A program made the translations under genes and the position numbers. Source: JBBPYR01 sp038199755 (GTDB taxonomy: Bacteria; Chloroflexota; Ktedonobacteria; Ktedonobacterales; Ktedonobacteraceae). From it: DNA of 21,482 nucleotides. Shown here piece after piece: positions 1 to 9,200 of the stretch (position 1 is the stretch's first letter; the number at the start of each line of letters is the position of its first letter). Location of the stretch: assembly GCA_038199755.1 (NCBI GenBank), contig JBBPYR010000140.1, forward strand, positions 1 through 21,482, given 5' to 3'. Under the pieces are notes generated by a model. It was not told the origin of the DNA, did no database searches, and was given only the letters and a program-made list of their open reading frames with translations.

Positions 1-891
1 AGAAGTCTGCTTTATGAAATTGACAACCACTCGCGCCAGTTCTGGCCCTTTATCCTCTTGCAGAAAGTGGCCTGCGCCAACCAGCGTTGTGTGTGGCTGT
101 CCTTGCGCACCAGGAATGGCCGCTTGTAAGACACGGTCCGCGCCGCGCATAATCGCATCGGAGTCGCCAAAAGCAGTGAGGAAGGGCTTTTGCCAGCGTT
201 GCAGCACCGCCCAGGCACGGCGATTTGCCTCACTTGCCGGATTATCCGGCGACGTGGGCACCAACAGGGGAAACTGACGCGCCCCCGCCAGATAACGGTC
301 ATCAGGAAATGGTGCATTATACGCGTCTATTACAGCCTGAGTGGGCTTGTTGACGCAGCCACCCTTAATGATGCCACCAGCATGAAAGGCAGGGGCCTCC
401 TGTGAATAGCGTTGCCATGCTAGAAATGCCTCACCCGCAGGAGTATCGCCTGTGGGCAAGAAGGTATTCGCGGCCACAATACGCGCAAAACGTTCCTCGT
501 GTTCCGCCGCCAAACGCAGACCGATTAAACCACCCCAATCCTGACCAAATAAGGTGATGGTGCGCAGGTCAAGTGTCTCGATTACCGCCAGCATCCAATC
601 CACATGACGCTGATAGGTATAATCCGCTCGCTGCGTTGGCTTATCCGAGCGGCCAAAGCCAACCAGATCAGGGGCAATGGCTCGATAGCCCGCGCCCACT
701 ATGCCGGGTATCATCTTGCGATACAAATAGGACCATGACGGCTCGCCATGTAAGAGCAGCACGGGCTCCCCTTGCGCTGGTCCTTCGTCAACATAATGGA
801 TACGCAACCCGCTCACCTCAACATAGTGGGGCGCAAACGGATAATCAGGCAGGTTGGCAAAACGTTCGTCGGGTGTTTGCAAAATCTCCAT
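1..891 (-). CDS. Haloalkane dehalogenase (HLD-I type alpha/beta hydrolase), 3' end cut by window edge
   Basis: Reading the minus strand from ATG 891 gives 297 residues with no stop before the window edge. HLD-I enzymes are about 300 residues long, so only the last few residues should be missing. Haloalkane dehalogenases hydrolyse carbon-halogen bonds to give an alcohol and halide, in the cytoplasm. Visible motifs are the oxyanion region HGEPSW (residues 48-53), the nucleophile elbow GQDWGG with Asp118 and halide-binding Trp119, a cap-domain Trp159 (FLAW) as candidate second halide ligand, catalytic acid Asp245 in FGDSDAI, and His275 in GAGHF. The Asp-Trp-Trp-Asp-His layout, with His275 157 residues after the nucleophile, fits the DhmA-like HLD-I group better than epoxide hydrolases, which usually have different oxyanion-loop and cap residues. 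A strong ribosome site (AAGGAGG) lies 6-7 bases before the ATG. A long hairpin separates it from spoVR upstream. The true substrate is unknown. Confidence 0.85.
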   Translation of the reverse strand, partial: MEILQTPDERFANLPDYPFAPHYVEVSGLRIHYVDEGPAQGEPVLLLHGEPSWSYLYRKMIPGIVGAGYRAIAPDLVGFGRSDKPTQRADYTYQRHVDWMLAVIETLDLRTITLFGQDWGGLIGLRLAAEHEERFARIVAANTFLPTGDTPAGEAFLAWQRYSQEAPAFHAGGIIKGGCVNKPTQAVIDAYNAPFPDDRYLAGARQFPLLVPTSPDNPASEANRRAWAVLQRWQKPFLTAFGDSDAIMRGADRVLQAAIPGAQGQPHTTLVGAGHFLQEDKGPELARVVVNFIKQTS

Positions 892-932
892 TGATTTCCT
901 CCTTTTGAGGTAAATAGCTCCTTAACGTCATA

Positions 933-982
933 TGAAGAATGAAGAGAAGAACAGGGGCCTCTGTTCTTCCCTTCATTCTTCA
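933..982. terminator. 22-bp hairpin between spoVR and the dehalogenase
   Basis: Arms 933-954 and 961-982 pair over 22 bp with one mismatch around a 6-base loop (955-960). It starts 11 bases after the spoVR stop. There is no U-run on either strand, so it is either a factor-assisted terminator or an mRNA 3'-end stabiliser/processing site. The dehalogenase start follows about 40 bases further on the minus strand. Confidence 0.55.
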
Positions 983-992
983 GCACGACTGC

Positions 993-3665
993 TTATTTCT
1001 CTAGGGCTTGCTTGGTGTTACGCTCACCATCGTAAGACATAAGAATGCGCTTGCCTTCGTACTGCGTCTCTAGGTGAACGGGTCGCCCCCAGAGCATTTG
1101 TACGTTTTGGAGCGTCTTCTCCGCGTAATTCATATCCAGTTCCTGCCCATCGAACAAGTGTTTAATGTACAGTTCACGGTTACCCCGATAATCGCCATTA
1201 TCGACGACGAGGTATGGATAACCAAAGTTGGTCATACTCGCAACAATGCCATCACGCACCTTGCGCCAATCCTTCTCGACAATGACCCACTCGTCACCCT
1301 CCTTCTTATACAGATAGAGGTCAAGGTCCTTAATCAGGTCCTCGGTCAAGTAGTTACGTAGGAACGAGACATCGTTATCAAGCTCGCGCACCTCGAATAT
1401 CTTCTGCCGACCCATACCGGGCTTGCGTCCCAGCTTCTCTTGCTCCTCTTTCGTTGGCGCATCCCAACGCCGCTCGATGTCCTCGAACACCTTGAAGCCG
1501 ATATAGTACGGGTTGAGGTGGGTGCGTGAAGGCGAGAGCACACCAGAGTGCAGCTGCGCAAACTCGATAACATCGGAGTCTGAGATGACGTTTTGCTCAC
1601 CCAGTTCGCGCATGATACGCGAGTGCCAGATGCTGTTATGATGGAGCATACCATTGGCGACATAGCGATGCGAGTGCTCTACCGTAATATCGTAGACATC
1701 GGCCACATCATGCTCGATTGCTATCACTTCATCAAACGGCTGCTCCTGCTTGAAGAAGCGATGACTCATGATATGCTCTTGCAGCTTCTCGCGCTTACGT
1801 GCCAAGCCAAAGCCGATTTCCTGTGCAAACAGCTGCGCGGAACTGCTTTTAATTTGCACATTCGGTCCATAACGGCGCGAGAGGATGCCATAATTGAGCA
1901 ACAGGATTTGCAGTGTATGGGCAATGTCATCACTGAAGGTCGAGAGGATGACACCATCCTTTACCGAGGCACAACCGTCGCAATCAAAGTATGCACGTAA
2001 GAATGCACTCACAACTGGCTTTGGTGAGCGTAGTATAACATCAGGAATACGCTTCTGCGGTGCCTTTGCTTTGAGGTCGATGCCAAGCGATTGTAACAGA
2101 TCAAGCACGTTCGCCGCATAGAAGACCACTCGCCAACGACCGCCCTTGCCGTTGACCGTCCTATCATCCCAGAACACAGTTGGCTCAATGGCAAAGAGGT
2201 CCATAATGAGCTGTGCATAACGGTCCACCAACTCACGATCACCAGCGGTGTAACCAATGGCACTCTTTGCCGTATGTATATTGCCATCCCCAACAAGGTA
2301 GCCAAGGAATTCGCCAAATGCTTCCGTTACCTGTGTTGGTGCTACTAACGGTGAACGCAAACGATATTGTGGCTTGCCTGCACTACCAAAGCTATAACCA
2401 GTATCCTTGATTGCGGCAGTGATGCGCTCCTTGGCATAGGGCGTCTTCCCACTGAGGGAACGGTAGACTGTCTTCATACTGACGCCTGCCGCCTGTGCGA
2501 CATCTTCGACTGTAGCGGAGATAATCCTGCTTGGCTCCACAATCTCTACTAGTTGCTGCGGCCAGATAGTATCACCAACGCTAAGCGGTATTTTTTGTCC
2601 GACCTGGACATCTTTCAGTGCCATCCACTGCTCAGGCCCAACGCTCATTTTGTGCTCCTCGGCACCCTCTAGCACAAAACCACGACGGGTTCGCAAGCGA
2701 ATCGTAGGGGTTTGACGATTGATATGACGGTCGGTAATGCGGTCTCGTCTACCGCTCCCGCTACTAACATCTATCCCCTCTCCCCTAGCCAGCATTTCAT
2801 GAAGCGCGTCATAGCGGAGCAACCCATGCTCAGTCATAACGAGACTATCACCAACCAGACAAGCCCAGCCCTCATTCATGGTCTTCGTTTGCATTTGTGG
2901 AATGAAGTACAGCATTTCTGTACGTACAATCTCCAATATGTCGCGCTGCCAGGGCTGTAGGGTTGGTGAATGGCGCATCAGGAAGAGCATCAAGTCCTTC
3001 TCTGGCTGCTCAGGAAACTTGACGGGTTTGCTATTTAAGAGATCACGTTCCTCTTCGGCACGGCGCGCACTACCGTCCAGGCCCCACAAATCATCATACA
3101 GGCCTGGATTATGGACGGCCTTCTCGTCTTTTTTCGGCTCGTCCCGGCGCAGCAAAAGGTTATAATCGATGTGCTCTTGAATGGAAAGGGCAGCATCAAG
3201 AAAACGCTCCACCTCTAGCTTGCCGTGGTCGAATTCATATTTGGTAATGCGCTCGGCATGAATGCTCACCTTGTCGATCATACGTCGTGAGGTATGCTGA
3301 AAGTAGGCGTTGTTCTTGAAGAAATCGGTGTGACCAAAGACATGGGCCGCCACAAACGTGTTTTGCAGCTGGTTGTTCATCTCCATCAGGAAGGCATAAC
3401 TTGGATTCGTGTTGACCACCATCTCATAGATTTTGCTCAACCCAAAGTCATACTGCATCTTCTGACGATGATATGCCTTGCCATGTGTCCAGTGACTGAA
3501 ACGCCCTGGTAGGGTGTAGGAAGCAAACTCATACATAATGGCCGCAGGCACCAGTTCAAAATGGGTGGGAAAGGGATCGAGACCAAACTTAATTGCCTGG
3601 TCCCAGGCTTTATCTATATTATCGCGTAAGCGTTCCAGATCACTATCATCATTTGTCTGCATCAT
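993..3665 (-). CDS. spoVR: SpoVR/YcgB family protein containing an intein
   Basis: The 890-residue precursor consists of an N-extein (residues 1-268), an intein (269-677) and a C-extein (678-890). Joined, the exteins give 481 residues, near the roughly 470 of Bacillus SpoVR. Family signatures include the N-terminal WDQAIKFGLDPFP, the HSPTLQPWQRDI and MNEGWA motifs, and after the intein SIWHSRIMRE and the LNPYYIGFKVFEDIERRWD region. SpoVR is needed for spore cortex formation in Bacillus. Its homologue YcgB works with the PrkA/YeaH pair in starvation responses, but the biochemical role is not established. ATG 3665 is followed directly by a second ATG at 3662, and GAGGAG lies 9 bases upstream of the first. 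It is the last gene of the prkA-yhbH-spoVR cluster, 129 bases after yhbH. Function depends on splicing of the intein out of the conserved MNEGWA/S motif. Confidence 0.93.
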   Translation of the reverse strand: MMQTNDDSDLERLRDNIDKAWDQAIKFGLDPFPTHFELVPAAIMYEFASYTLPGRFSHWTHGKAYHRQKMQYDFGLSKIYEMVVNTNPSYAFLMEMNNQLQNTFVAAHVFGHTDFFKNNAYFQHTSRRMIDKVSIHAERITKYEFDHGKLEVERFLDAALSIQEHIDYNLLLRRDEPKKDEKAVHNPGLYDDLWGLDGSARRAEEERDLLNSKPVKFPEQPEKDLMLFLMRHSPTLQPWQRDILEIVRTEMLYFIPQMQTKTMNEGWACLVGDSLVMTEHGLLRYDALHEMLARGEGIDVSSGSGRRDRITDRHINRQTPTIRLRTRRGFVLEGAEEHKMSVGPEQWMALKDVQVGQKIPLSVGDTIWPQQLVEIVEPSRIISATVEDVAQAAGVSMKTVYRSLSGKTPYAKERITAAIKDTGYSFGSAGKPQYRLRSPLVAPTQVTEAFGEFLGYLVGDGNIHTAKSAIGYTAGDRELVDRYAQLIMDLFAIEPTVFWDDRTVNGKGGRWRVVFYAANVLDLLQSLGIDLKAKAPQKRIPDVILRSPKPVVSAFLRAYFDCDGCASVKDGVILSTFSDDIAHTLQILLLNYGILSRRYGPNVQIKSSSAQLFAQEIGFGLARKREKLQEHIMSHRFFKQEQPFDEVIAIEHDVADVYDITVEHSHRYVANGMLHHNSIWHSRIMRELGEQNVISDSDVIEFAQLHSGVLSPSRTHLNPYYIGFKVFEDIERRWDAPTKEEQEKLGRKPGMGRQKIFEVRELDNDVSFLRNYLTEDLIKDLDLYLYKKEGDEWVIVEKDWRKVRDGIVASMTNFGYPYLVVDNGDYRGNRELYIKHLFDGQELDMNYAEKTLQNVQMLWGRPVHLETQYEGKRILMSYDGERNTKQALEK
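1635..2861 (-). other. SpoVR intein: Hint splicing domain, LacI-type HTH and LAGLIDADG endonuclease (409 aa)
   Basis: This is an in-frame insertion at residues 269-677 of the SpoVR precursor. It begins with Cys269 (CLVGDSLV, block A) and ends with His-His-Asn677. The +1 extein residue is Ser678. Block B is RRGFVLEGAEEH with His338, and the end blocks are VYDITVEHSHRYVANG followed by HHN. LAGLIDADG motif 1 is LGYLVGDG (454-461, Asp460). Motif 2 is FLRAYFDCDG (555-564, Asp563). Both acidic residues are present, so the endonuclease may be active. Between block B and motif 1 lies a LacI-family DNA-binding headpiece (about 384-424). No frameshift or stop is seen, so splicing is likely functional. 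The boundaries are fixed by the intact host motif MNEGWA-S on either side. Confidence 0.95.
2394..2516 (-). other. LacI-type helix-turn-helix embedded in the SpoVR intein
   Basis: Precursor residues 384-424 carry VEDVAQAAGVSMKTVYR, matching the LacI-family headpiece pattern (DVAxxAGVSxxTVxR). This is followed by a third-helix-like KERITAAIKDTGY, where LacI proteins have a similar VxxAIxxLGY. It sits in frame between the splicing block B and the first LAGLIDADG motif. It probably adds DNA-recognition contacts to the homing endonuclease, or could bind the host operon. Both roles are inferred. Confidence 0.8.
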
Positions 3666-3695
3666 AGAGCAAATCTCCTCTGCGCACCAAACACA

Positions 3696-3788
3696 CTACA
3701 GAACACTGTAGGGGGCGTGGAACCTTCTTTTGCATCTTGCCAATGAGACTGCAGCTTGCAGGCAAGATGAGCTAGAAGTATCGCCCCC
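3696..3788. other. Composite hairpins in the yhbH-spoVR gap
   Basis: The 129-base gap between yhbH and spoVR is highly structured. Outer arms 3711-3717 and 3782-3788 (GGGGGCG/CGCCCCC) enclose CTTCT/AGAAG (3724-3728/3774-3778) and CATCTTGCC/GGCAAGATG (3733-3741/3761-3769). A second perfect 6-bp hairpin with a 4-base loop lies at 3696-3711, just before the spoVR ribosome site. The two share base 3711. No U-tract follows on the minus strand. Possible roles are differential mRNA stability, an RNase processing site or partial termination. Confidence 0.5.
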
Positions 3789-3794
3789 GTTTGA

Positions 3795-6212
3795 TTACCG
3801 AGAGGGAATAGGGTCGCGCTGGGCAAAGAATTTACGCAATGCCGGATACACTTCCTTCTTATCGGAGATGGTGACAGCGGTAAACTTCTTATCGGTAATC
3901 TTGTTATAAGCGGACATCAGGGTACTGGGCGAGCGGTAGTGGCCTTCGCGAATTTCGCCATAGCCAAAGATGTTGCACAACGCCATCAACTTATTGACCA
4001 GTTGCACACAACGATCATTGTCCCACGGCAGGTTATCGCCATCAGAGAAGTGGAAGGGATAGATGTTCCAATCATCGGGTTTGTACCGCTCATTGATGAT
4101 TTCTAACGCAAGTTCATAGGCCGACGAAACCTGCGTACCGCCGCTTTCTCCCTTATGGAAGAACTCCTCTTCCGTCACCTCTTTGGCCTCAGTGTGGTGA
4201 CTGATGAAGACAATCTGCACATTGTTATACTTCGTACGCAGGAAGCGCACCATCCAGAAGTAGAAGCTGCGCGCGATATACTTCTCGAATTCACCCATAC
4301 TATTATGGCTCAGCATCCCATCTACAATGTAGTTGTGATGGTCGGCAACACCAAAATCATACACCTGAACTGGCTCAGCAATACGTTTGATATTTTGCAC
4401 AGTTGAGACAACAACACTTCGCTTGAGAACGGAACCGATGTACTCCTTATCATCAAGCGTAGCTGTGCGACTTGTGGCAAGAGTGCGTAATTGCTGTTGA
4501 GAAAGCGTGTGTGTCTCTTTACGATAATAGGTATAGAGACGTGTATGCCCTGCAAGGTGTGCAAAACGTTCGCGCCAATTCTCTTCCAGTATGTACTTGC
4601 TACGCATAGCATCAATACCGGCTGCTTGTTTCTCAACCAATGTTTTCATTTTGGTACGCTTCGCAGGACAACCGAAGCCAATATGTTCAGCAAACAGCAG
4701 TACATCCTTAGCGTTGACCGAAAGTTTGTAGTAGGTTCCAGCACGGATCGCCTTTCCATCGCCCATTCGCCCTTCGTCTTGTTCAAAATCATGGACACGA
4801 GCGCGAATTCCCCAGTAAGACAGGAGATGCTTCACCTGCTTGATAAGTTTCCAACTGGACGAATAGAACATGACAGAGTGATGAGCAATCGTTCCTTCTG
4901 CATCAAAGAGTCCACGGAGGAATGCTGCACGTATCTCAGGGGTTTCACGATAGATACTTGCCTCAATGTAGCGATTCCTTGAGCGGCATTTTAGCATGGG
5001 ATAGTTTGCAACCAACTCACGAGCAAGAGGTGCATTATTGAAATGAATGCGCTTTCGATTATGAGGGCCTTGACGATGTCTGATAAGTCCCTTGACCCCA
5101 AAGCCACGCTCAAACGCTTCACGGTATATTTCTAGCCGTTCATCACTTTCATCAGTCAATGCAATATATGAGCTATTTTGACTAACAAAGATGTATCCAT
5201 CTCCGAGCAATGCTCCAAGCATGTACGCCTGGTCTTCTGTCAGATGAGCCTGTGCCGTTTGGGAGAGGCTTCCCCATGAATTCACAAGCATCAGCTTGTC
5301 GCCCTTCTGTAGCTCATCGGCACGCTTCTCAATAATTTGGTTGCTTGGTTCATCATAGACAAAGTACACATGCTGCGGAGTAGCCCTGAGCGTTGTATCT
5401 TCTGTCTCGACAACAAGAGTTTCGGAAGCAATCTTGGAAAATGTCTCAACAACAGGTGATGACGTCTTCTGCATGGTCTCCATGTCGAGGCAAGCAACCA
5501 TGTCACCTTCGACAATTTCAGAAACATCCTTATACGAACCATCAGCCATTTCAATGTGATGACCCGCTGTGTGGCATCCTGATACGTCCATCATTGCCAG
5601 CACCACCGCATTCGACTGATATTTAATGGTCGGCTCCCAGACTTTGAAGCGTAGGTCTTCGCCCTTGAGATTCTCAAACTTGGCATTGCCCTTAGCGGCG
5701 TTACGCTTCATATTTTCCATAATCGTGCGTTTCTTGTCCAGGTTTGCCATCGGACCCTTCTTACGCACATCCGTGAAGCGCACAGCCTCGGTTTGCATCT
5801 CTTGCTGGCGTTTCTGCTCGAGATTGGGCAAGCCCAGATCCTCGAAGATCATGGCCGCCAATTCTTCCATGCTGATCTCGGCCTCGTAGTAGTCATAACC
5901 GGCCTCTTTGCCAGCGTCACCTTTTTTGCCCTTACCGGGGCGCGGCTCCTGAGCGATGACATCTCCAACCTTGCTCTTGCCAGTGCCTTGACCACCATGT
6001 TGTTGCTTATTAAAGTCGTAGCGGAATCTGTATTCATCCAGCGAACGAATGGGGACGCGAACCGTCTTGGTGCCGTCGGACAGGATAATGCCCTCTTCAC
6101 TGACAATATCGCTCAAATTCTTCTTGATCGCCTCACGAATCTTCTCTTTGTGCCGTTCCTGGTCCATTAAGCCTTTACGGTGGAGCGACCAGTCATGTTG
6201 AGAGACAGACAT
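3795..6212 (-). CDS. yhbH: YhbH/YeaH family sporulation protein (DUF444, vWA-like) containing an intein
   Basis: The 805-residue precursor has an N-extein (1-212), an intein (213-637) and a C-extein (638-805). The joined host is 380 residues, close to Bacillus YhbH (about 390). Family features are the N-terminal SQHDWSLHRKGLMDQERH, the IRSLDEYRF segment, the glycine-rich GTGKSKVGD region, and a von Willebrand A-like MIDAS motif, DVSG/SMGE, that is split exactly by the intein. The C-extein has FYFWMVRFLRTKY and GGTQVSSAYELALEII. YhbH is a sporulation protein in Bacillus, and YeaH is the operon partner of the kinase YeaG/PrkA in enterobacteria. A partner role for PrkA is inferred here from gene order. 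ATG 6212 has AAAGGAG about 7 bases upstream. It lies 87 bases after prkA. Confidence 0.94.
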   Translation of the reverse strand: MSVSQHDWSLHRKGLMDQERHKEKIREAIKKNLSDIVSEEGIILSDGTKTVRVPIRSLDEYRFRYDFNKQQHGGQGTGKSKVGDVIAQEPRPGKGKKGDAGKEAGYDYYEAEISMEELAAMIFEDLGLPNLEQKRQQEMQTEAVRFTDVRKKGPMANLDKKRTIMENMKRNAAKGNAKFENLKGEDLRFKVWEPTIKYQSNAVVLAMMDVSGCHTAGHHIEMADGSYKDVSEIVEGDMVACLDMETMQKTSSPVVETFSKIASETLVVETEDTTLRATPQHVYFVYDEPSNQIIEKRADELQKGDKLMLVNSWGSLSQTAQAHLTEDQAYMLGALLGDGYIFVSQNSSYIALTDESDERLEIYREAFERGFGVKGLIRHRQGPHNRKRIHFNNAPLARELVANYPMLKCRSRNRYIEASIYRETPEIRAAFLRGLFDAEGTIAHHSVMFYSSSWKLIKQVKHLLSYWGIRARVHDFEQDEGRMGDGKAIRAGTYYKLSVNAKDVLLFAEHIGFGCPAKRTKMKTLVEKQAAGIDAMRSKYILEENWRERFAHLAGHTRLYTYYRKETHTLSQQQLRTLATSRTATLDDKEYIGSVLKRSVVVSTVQNIKRIAEPVQVYDFGVADHHNYIVDGMLSHNSMGEFEKYIARSFYFWMVRFLRTKYNNVQIVFISHHTEAKEVTEEEFFHKGESGGTQVSSAYELALEIINERYKPDDWNIYPFHFSDGDNLPWDNDRCVQLVNKLMALCNIFGYGEIREGHYRSPSTLMSAYNKITDKKFTAVTISDKKEVYPALRKFFAQRDPIPSR
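4302..5576 (-). other. YhbH intein: Hint domain plus LAGLIDADG endonuclease (425 aa)
   Basis: Precursor residues 213-637. The intein starts at Cys213 (CHTAGHHIEMADG) and ends SHN637, with Ser638 as the +1 residue. Block B is the classic ATPQH (His281), and the end blocks are VYDFGVADHHNYIVDG then SHN. LAGLIDADG motifs are LGALLGDG (332-339, Asp338) and FLRGLFDAEG (431-440, Glu439). About 110 residues between motif 2 and the C-terminal splice blocks are an extra, Lys/Arg-rich segment of unknown fold. Its sequence style (TPQH, GDMVACLD) differs from the PrkA and SpoVR inteins, so it probably arrived separately. It splits the MIDAS-like motif between DVSG and SMGE, so the unspliced protein should lack that metal site. 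Confidence 0.95.
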
Positions 6213-6243
6213 ATGCCTGCTCCTTTCTCGCTAGAACTGTCGT

Positions 6244-6285
6244 AGTGGGACAGAGAGCGTAGCGCAGCACGCCCTCTATCCCGCT
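6244..6285 (-). other. 16-bp hairpin between prkA and yhbH
   Basis: Arms 6244-6259 and 6270-6285 pair over 16 bp in the minus-strand RNA, with one mismatch and two G-U wobbles and a 10-base loop. It starts 15 bases after the prkA stop. The downstream RNA has no U-run before the yhbH ribosome site, so an mRNA processing or stabilising element is more likely than a simple terminator. Confidence 0.5.
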
Positions 6286-6299
6286 CCAACTTGCGCTGA

Positions 6300-9200
6300 T
6301 TAACGATTGAGCAGGCTACCCGTGTAGCGCAAGATTTCGTTCGCGCAGACGTGACAGTAGCCGTGTTCAGCCATAAGACGATCAACTACCTCGTTGATCT
6401 TACGCAACTGCTCTTTGTCAGGGGTGCGCGTTGACGTGGTGATCTTCACGATATCACGCAGGTCAGCGAACAGCTTCTTCTCAATAGCTTCTTTGAGGCG
6501 TTCATGGCTGGTATACTCGAAGGTCTGGCCACGACGGGCTAGCGAGGAGATGCGAATGAGTATCTCTTCGCGGAAGGAGCGCACAGCGTTGGAAGAAATG
6601 CCGATTTGCTCTTCAATTGAGCGCATCAGGTGTTCATCTGGCTCTTGCTCCTCATCAGTGATGGGGTCACGTAATTTGGTCTTGTTGCAGTACGCTTCGA
6701 CATTATCCAGGTAGTTGTTCAGCAAGGTGCGGGCCGACTCTTCATACGAGTAGACAAAGGCACGCTGCACTTCCTTTTTCGCCATCTCATCGTACTCTTT
6801 ACGCGCCTCGCTGATGAAATTGAGGTAGCGTTCGCGCTCTTCACGATTGATACTGGTATGCTGATCCAGACCATCGCGCAAGGCACGCAGGGCATCGATA
6901 GGATTAATGCAGCTCACCCCTTGTTTGATGAGCGCATTAGAGAGACGGTTGATAACGTAGCGTGGCGAAATGCCATCCATCCCCTCACGTTGGGCCTCAT
7001 CTTGCAGTTCCTTGATATCCTTCTGCTTGAAGTCTTCAATGTCCTCGCCATCATAGAGGCGCATCTTCTTCAGCAAGCTCATGCCTGCCTTCTTAGACTG
7101 CTCTAGACGCGTGAGGATGGCAAAGATGCTGGCGATACGCAAGGTATAGGGCGCGATATGCACATTCTGTAGGGCACTTTGCTTCAGCAGCTTCTCGTAA
7201 ATCTTGACCTCATCAGAGACACGCAGATTATACGGCACCTTGACCAGAATGATACGGTCTTGCAGAGCCTCAGACTTTTTGTTGCCCACAAACGCCTGAT
7301 ATTCATGCTCGTTGGTGTGGCTGATCACCACCTCATCGGCATAAATCATGCTGAAGCGTCCGGTCTTGATGTTCTGCTCTTGGCTCAGTGTGAGCAAGAC
7401 ATACAAGAACTTCTCATCACAATTGTGATTGACGATACCATTGGCAACAAAGGTATTAGAACCTGGAACATGCAGGTCCCAACATTCTGCTTCGCCATCC
7501 TCAATGGAGACCACTTCATCATAGAACTGTGCAGGATGAAGCAAGGTACTCAAACCAGGAGGAGGTTCAACCCATCCTGCAAGCTTGTTGAGTATTTTCG
7601 TTGCCATCTCACGCGTACAGGTATTCGTACCTGTACGTAACATATGAAGGTTCGTGTAATCCTCGCCCAGAATTTGCTGTGCGCCTTCACGCTCGCGGTA
7701 GTTCACACCACCAACCACCATGCGAGCCATAACAACGTGCTGTAACTCCTCGGAAATGGCGGTCCAGTAACTATCTGTATGAGGAATAAGGTCGGCTCGT
7801 CCTGCGCGTTTTACGCTCAAACCAACCCGTTCGTACGTCATACGCTTGCGTAGAGGAAACAGACGCATATGCGAGGCAAGCAAATCCGCATCCACGCCAC
7901 TGGCGGTAATACTCCAATAATCTCGATACGCTGCACTCTTGGCCGCTCGTTGGCGCGTCCTGACACGACGCGTCACCACACCAAGATTCAGAAGCACGAT
8001 TTGCGCTTGCTCGGCCAGTCGCTCCGAAGCGGTTGCCCATGAGAGCCGCCCCTTGAGATTGACTGTCCCATCTCCCGCAAAGTAGCCTGCGAGAAACTCT
8101 ACCATGCACTCACGTGATGATTGGAGAACCGACCAGGGAATCTCTTTGTTGTAGGCTCCTGTTTTGAAACCAACATATGCCAGAAAATCAGCGAGGGCAA
8201 CGCTGTTTAGCTGCACAACGCCTGGATACAAGCGTGGAGTGATGCCAAAAAGTTGCTGCGTCAACTGCGTATAATCTGTACGTAATTCATCTTCATGGTT
8301 TGCAAAGCGCACCGTTCCATCTGGACGTACATCGCCTTCTGCAGTCAAGTACCCAAGCCAACGCGCCAATTCCGGTGTCATGCGCTCTGGCACGCGAATA
8401 CTTTGAGCGTGTTTCGGACGTTGCGTCTGCCACGTCAATGCAACATCCTGGCCCCATAGATTCTGACCCTTTTGAAGCACCACCCAATCACCAATTTGAA
8501 GTTCATCATGTCGTCTCCAGACCTGAACGCCATCGTTGTTCACCACCTGCAGGCGATGTTCGGCGGTACCCTCCTGTATAAAACCTCGCCGCGTCATGAC
8601 ACGCTTTGTCTTGTTGATACCCGCTCGGTAAAGATGGGTTGTCGCCTCAATACCCATACTGGTAGCAACCTGTAACTCGATCTCGCGTGACTCACCAACA
8701 GGGTGTTCCGCCTGTGCTAGCGAGTCCAGGCGCCGAATACCGCTTGGAGTGAAGAGAAGCGCATCTCCCCGGATACACTTCAGCATCTCGACAAATTCCA
8801 TCACGCCGCGGTTGGCAATGTTGAGTTCGCCATCAAAACGGTAGGCGCGTGGATCACTTTCTACGCCGATCTCTCCAATAGTAGAGAGGTCTATGCCTCC
8901 AACCAACTCACTGATATCTTGCGATTTAGGATCTGATGGCGTGAACGTTCCGACACCTACGCGATATTTCTCGCTAAGTGTAATACGCTTCACGGCAATC
9001 TCTTCAATATGGCCGCCATATTGGTTGTCTACCATGTAGCGGCAGTGGGGACACAGGTCGCCTTCAATGTAGAGGCCAAACTCCTTTTCGATATCCGCGC
9101 GCAGATCGTTGGGGATAAGATGCAGTGGTTCCTCATGCATGGGACAATCTTTAATGGCATAGATGGCTCCCTCTTCCGTGCGACTATACGCTTCTAGCCC

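Noticed and set aside
1074..1361. Plus-strand open frames opposite the operon genes
   Set aside because: Codon shadows of clearly homologous minus-strand proteins, with no motifs or ribosome sites of their own.
2394..2516. A separate LacI-family regulator gene inside spoVR
   Set aside because: The HTH is in frame within the intein, lacks the sugar-binding domain and has no start site of its own, so it is a domain of the intein.
6244..6254. Shared string AGTGGGACAGA also found at 18158-18168
   Set aside because: An 11-base match is expected many times by chance in a window this size.
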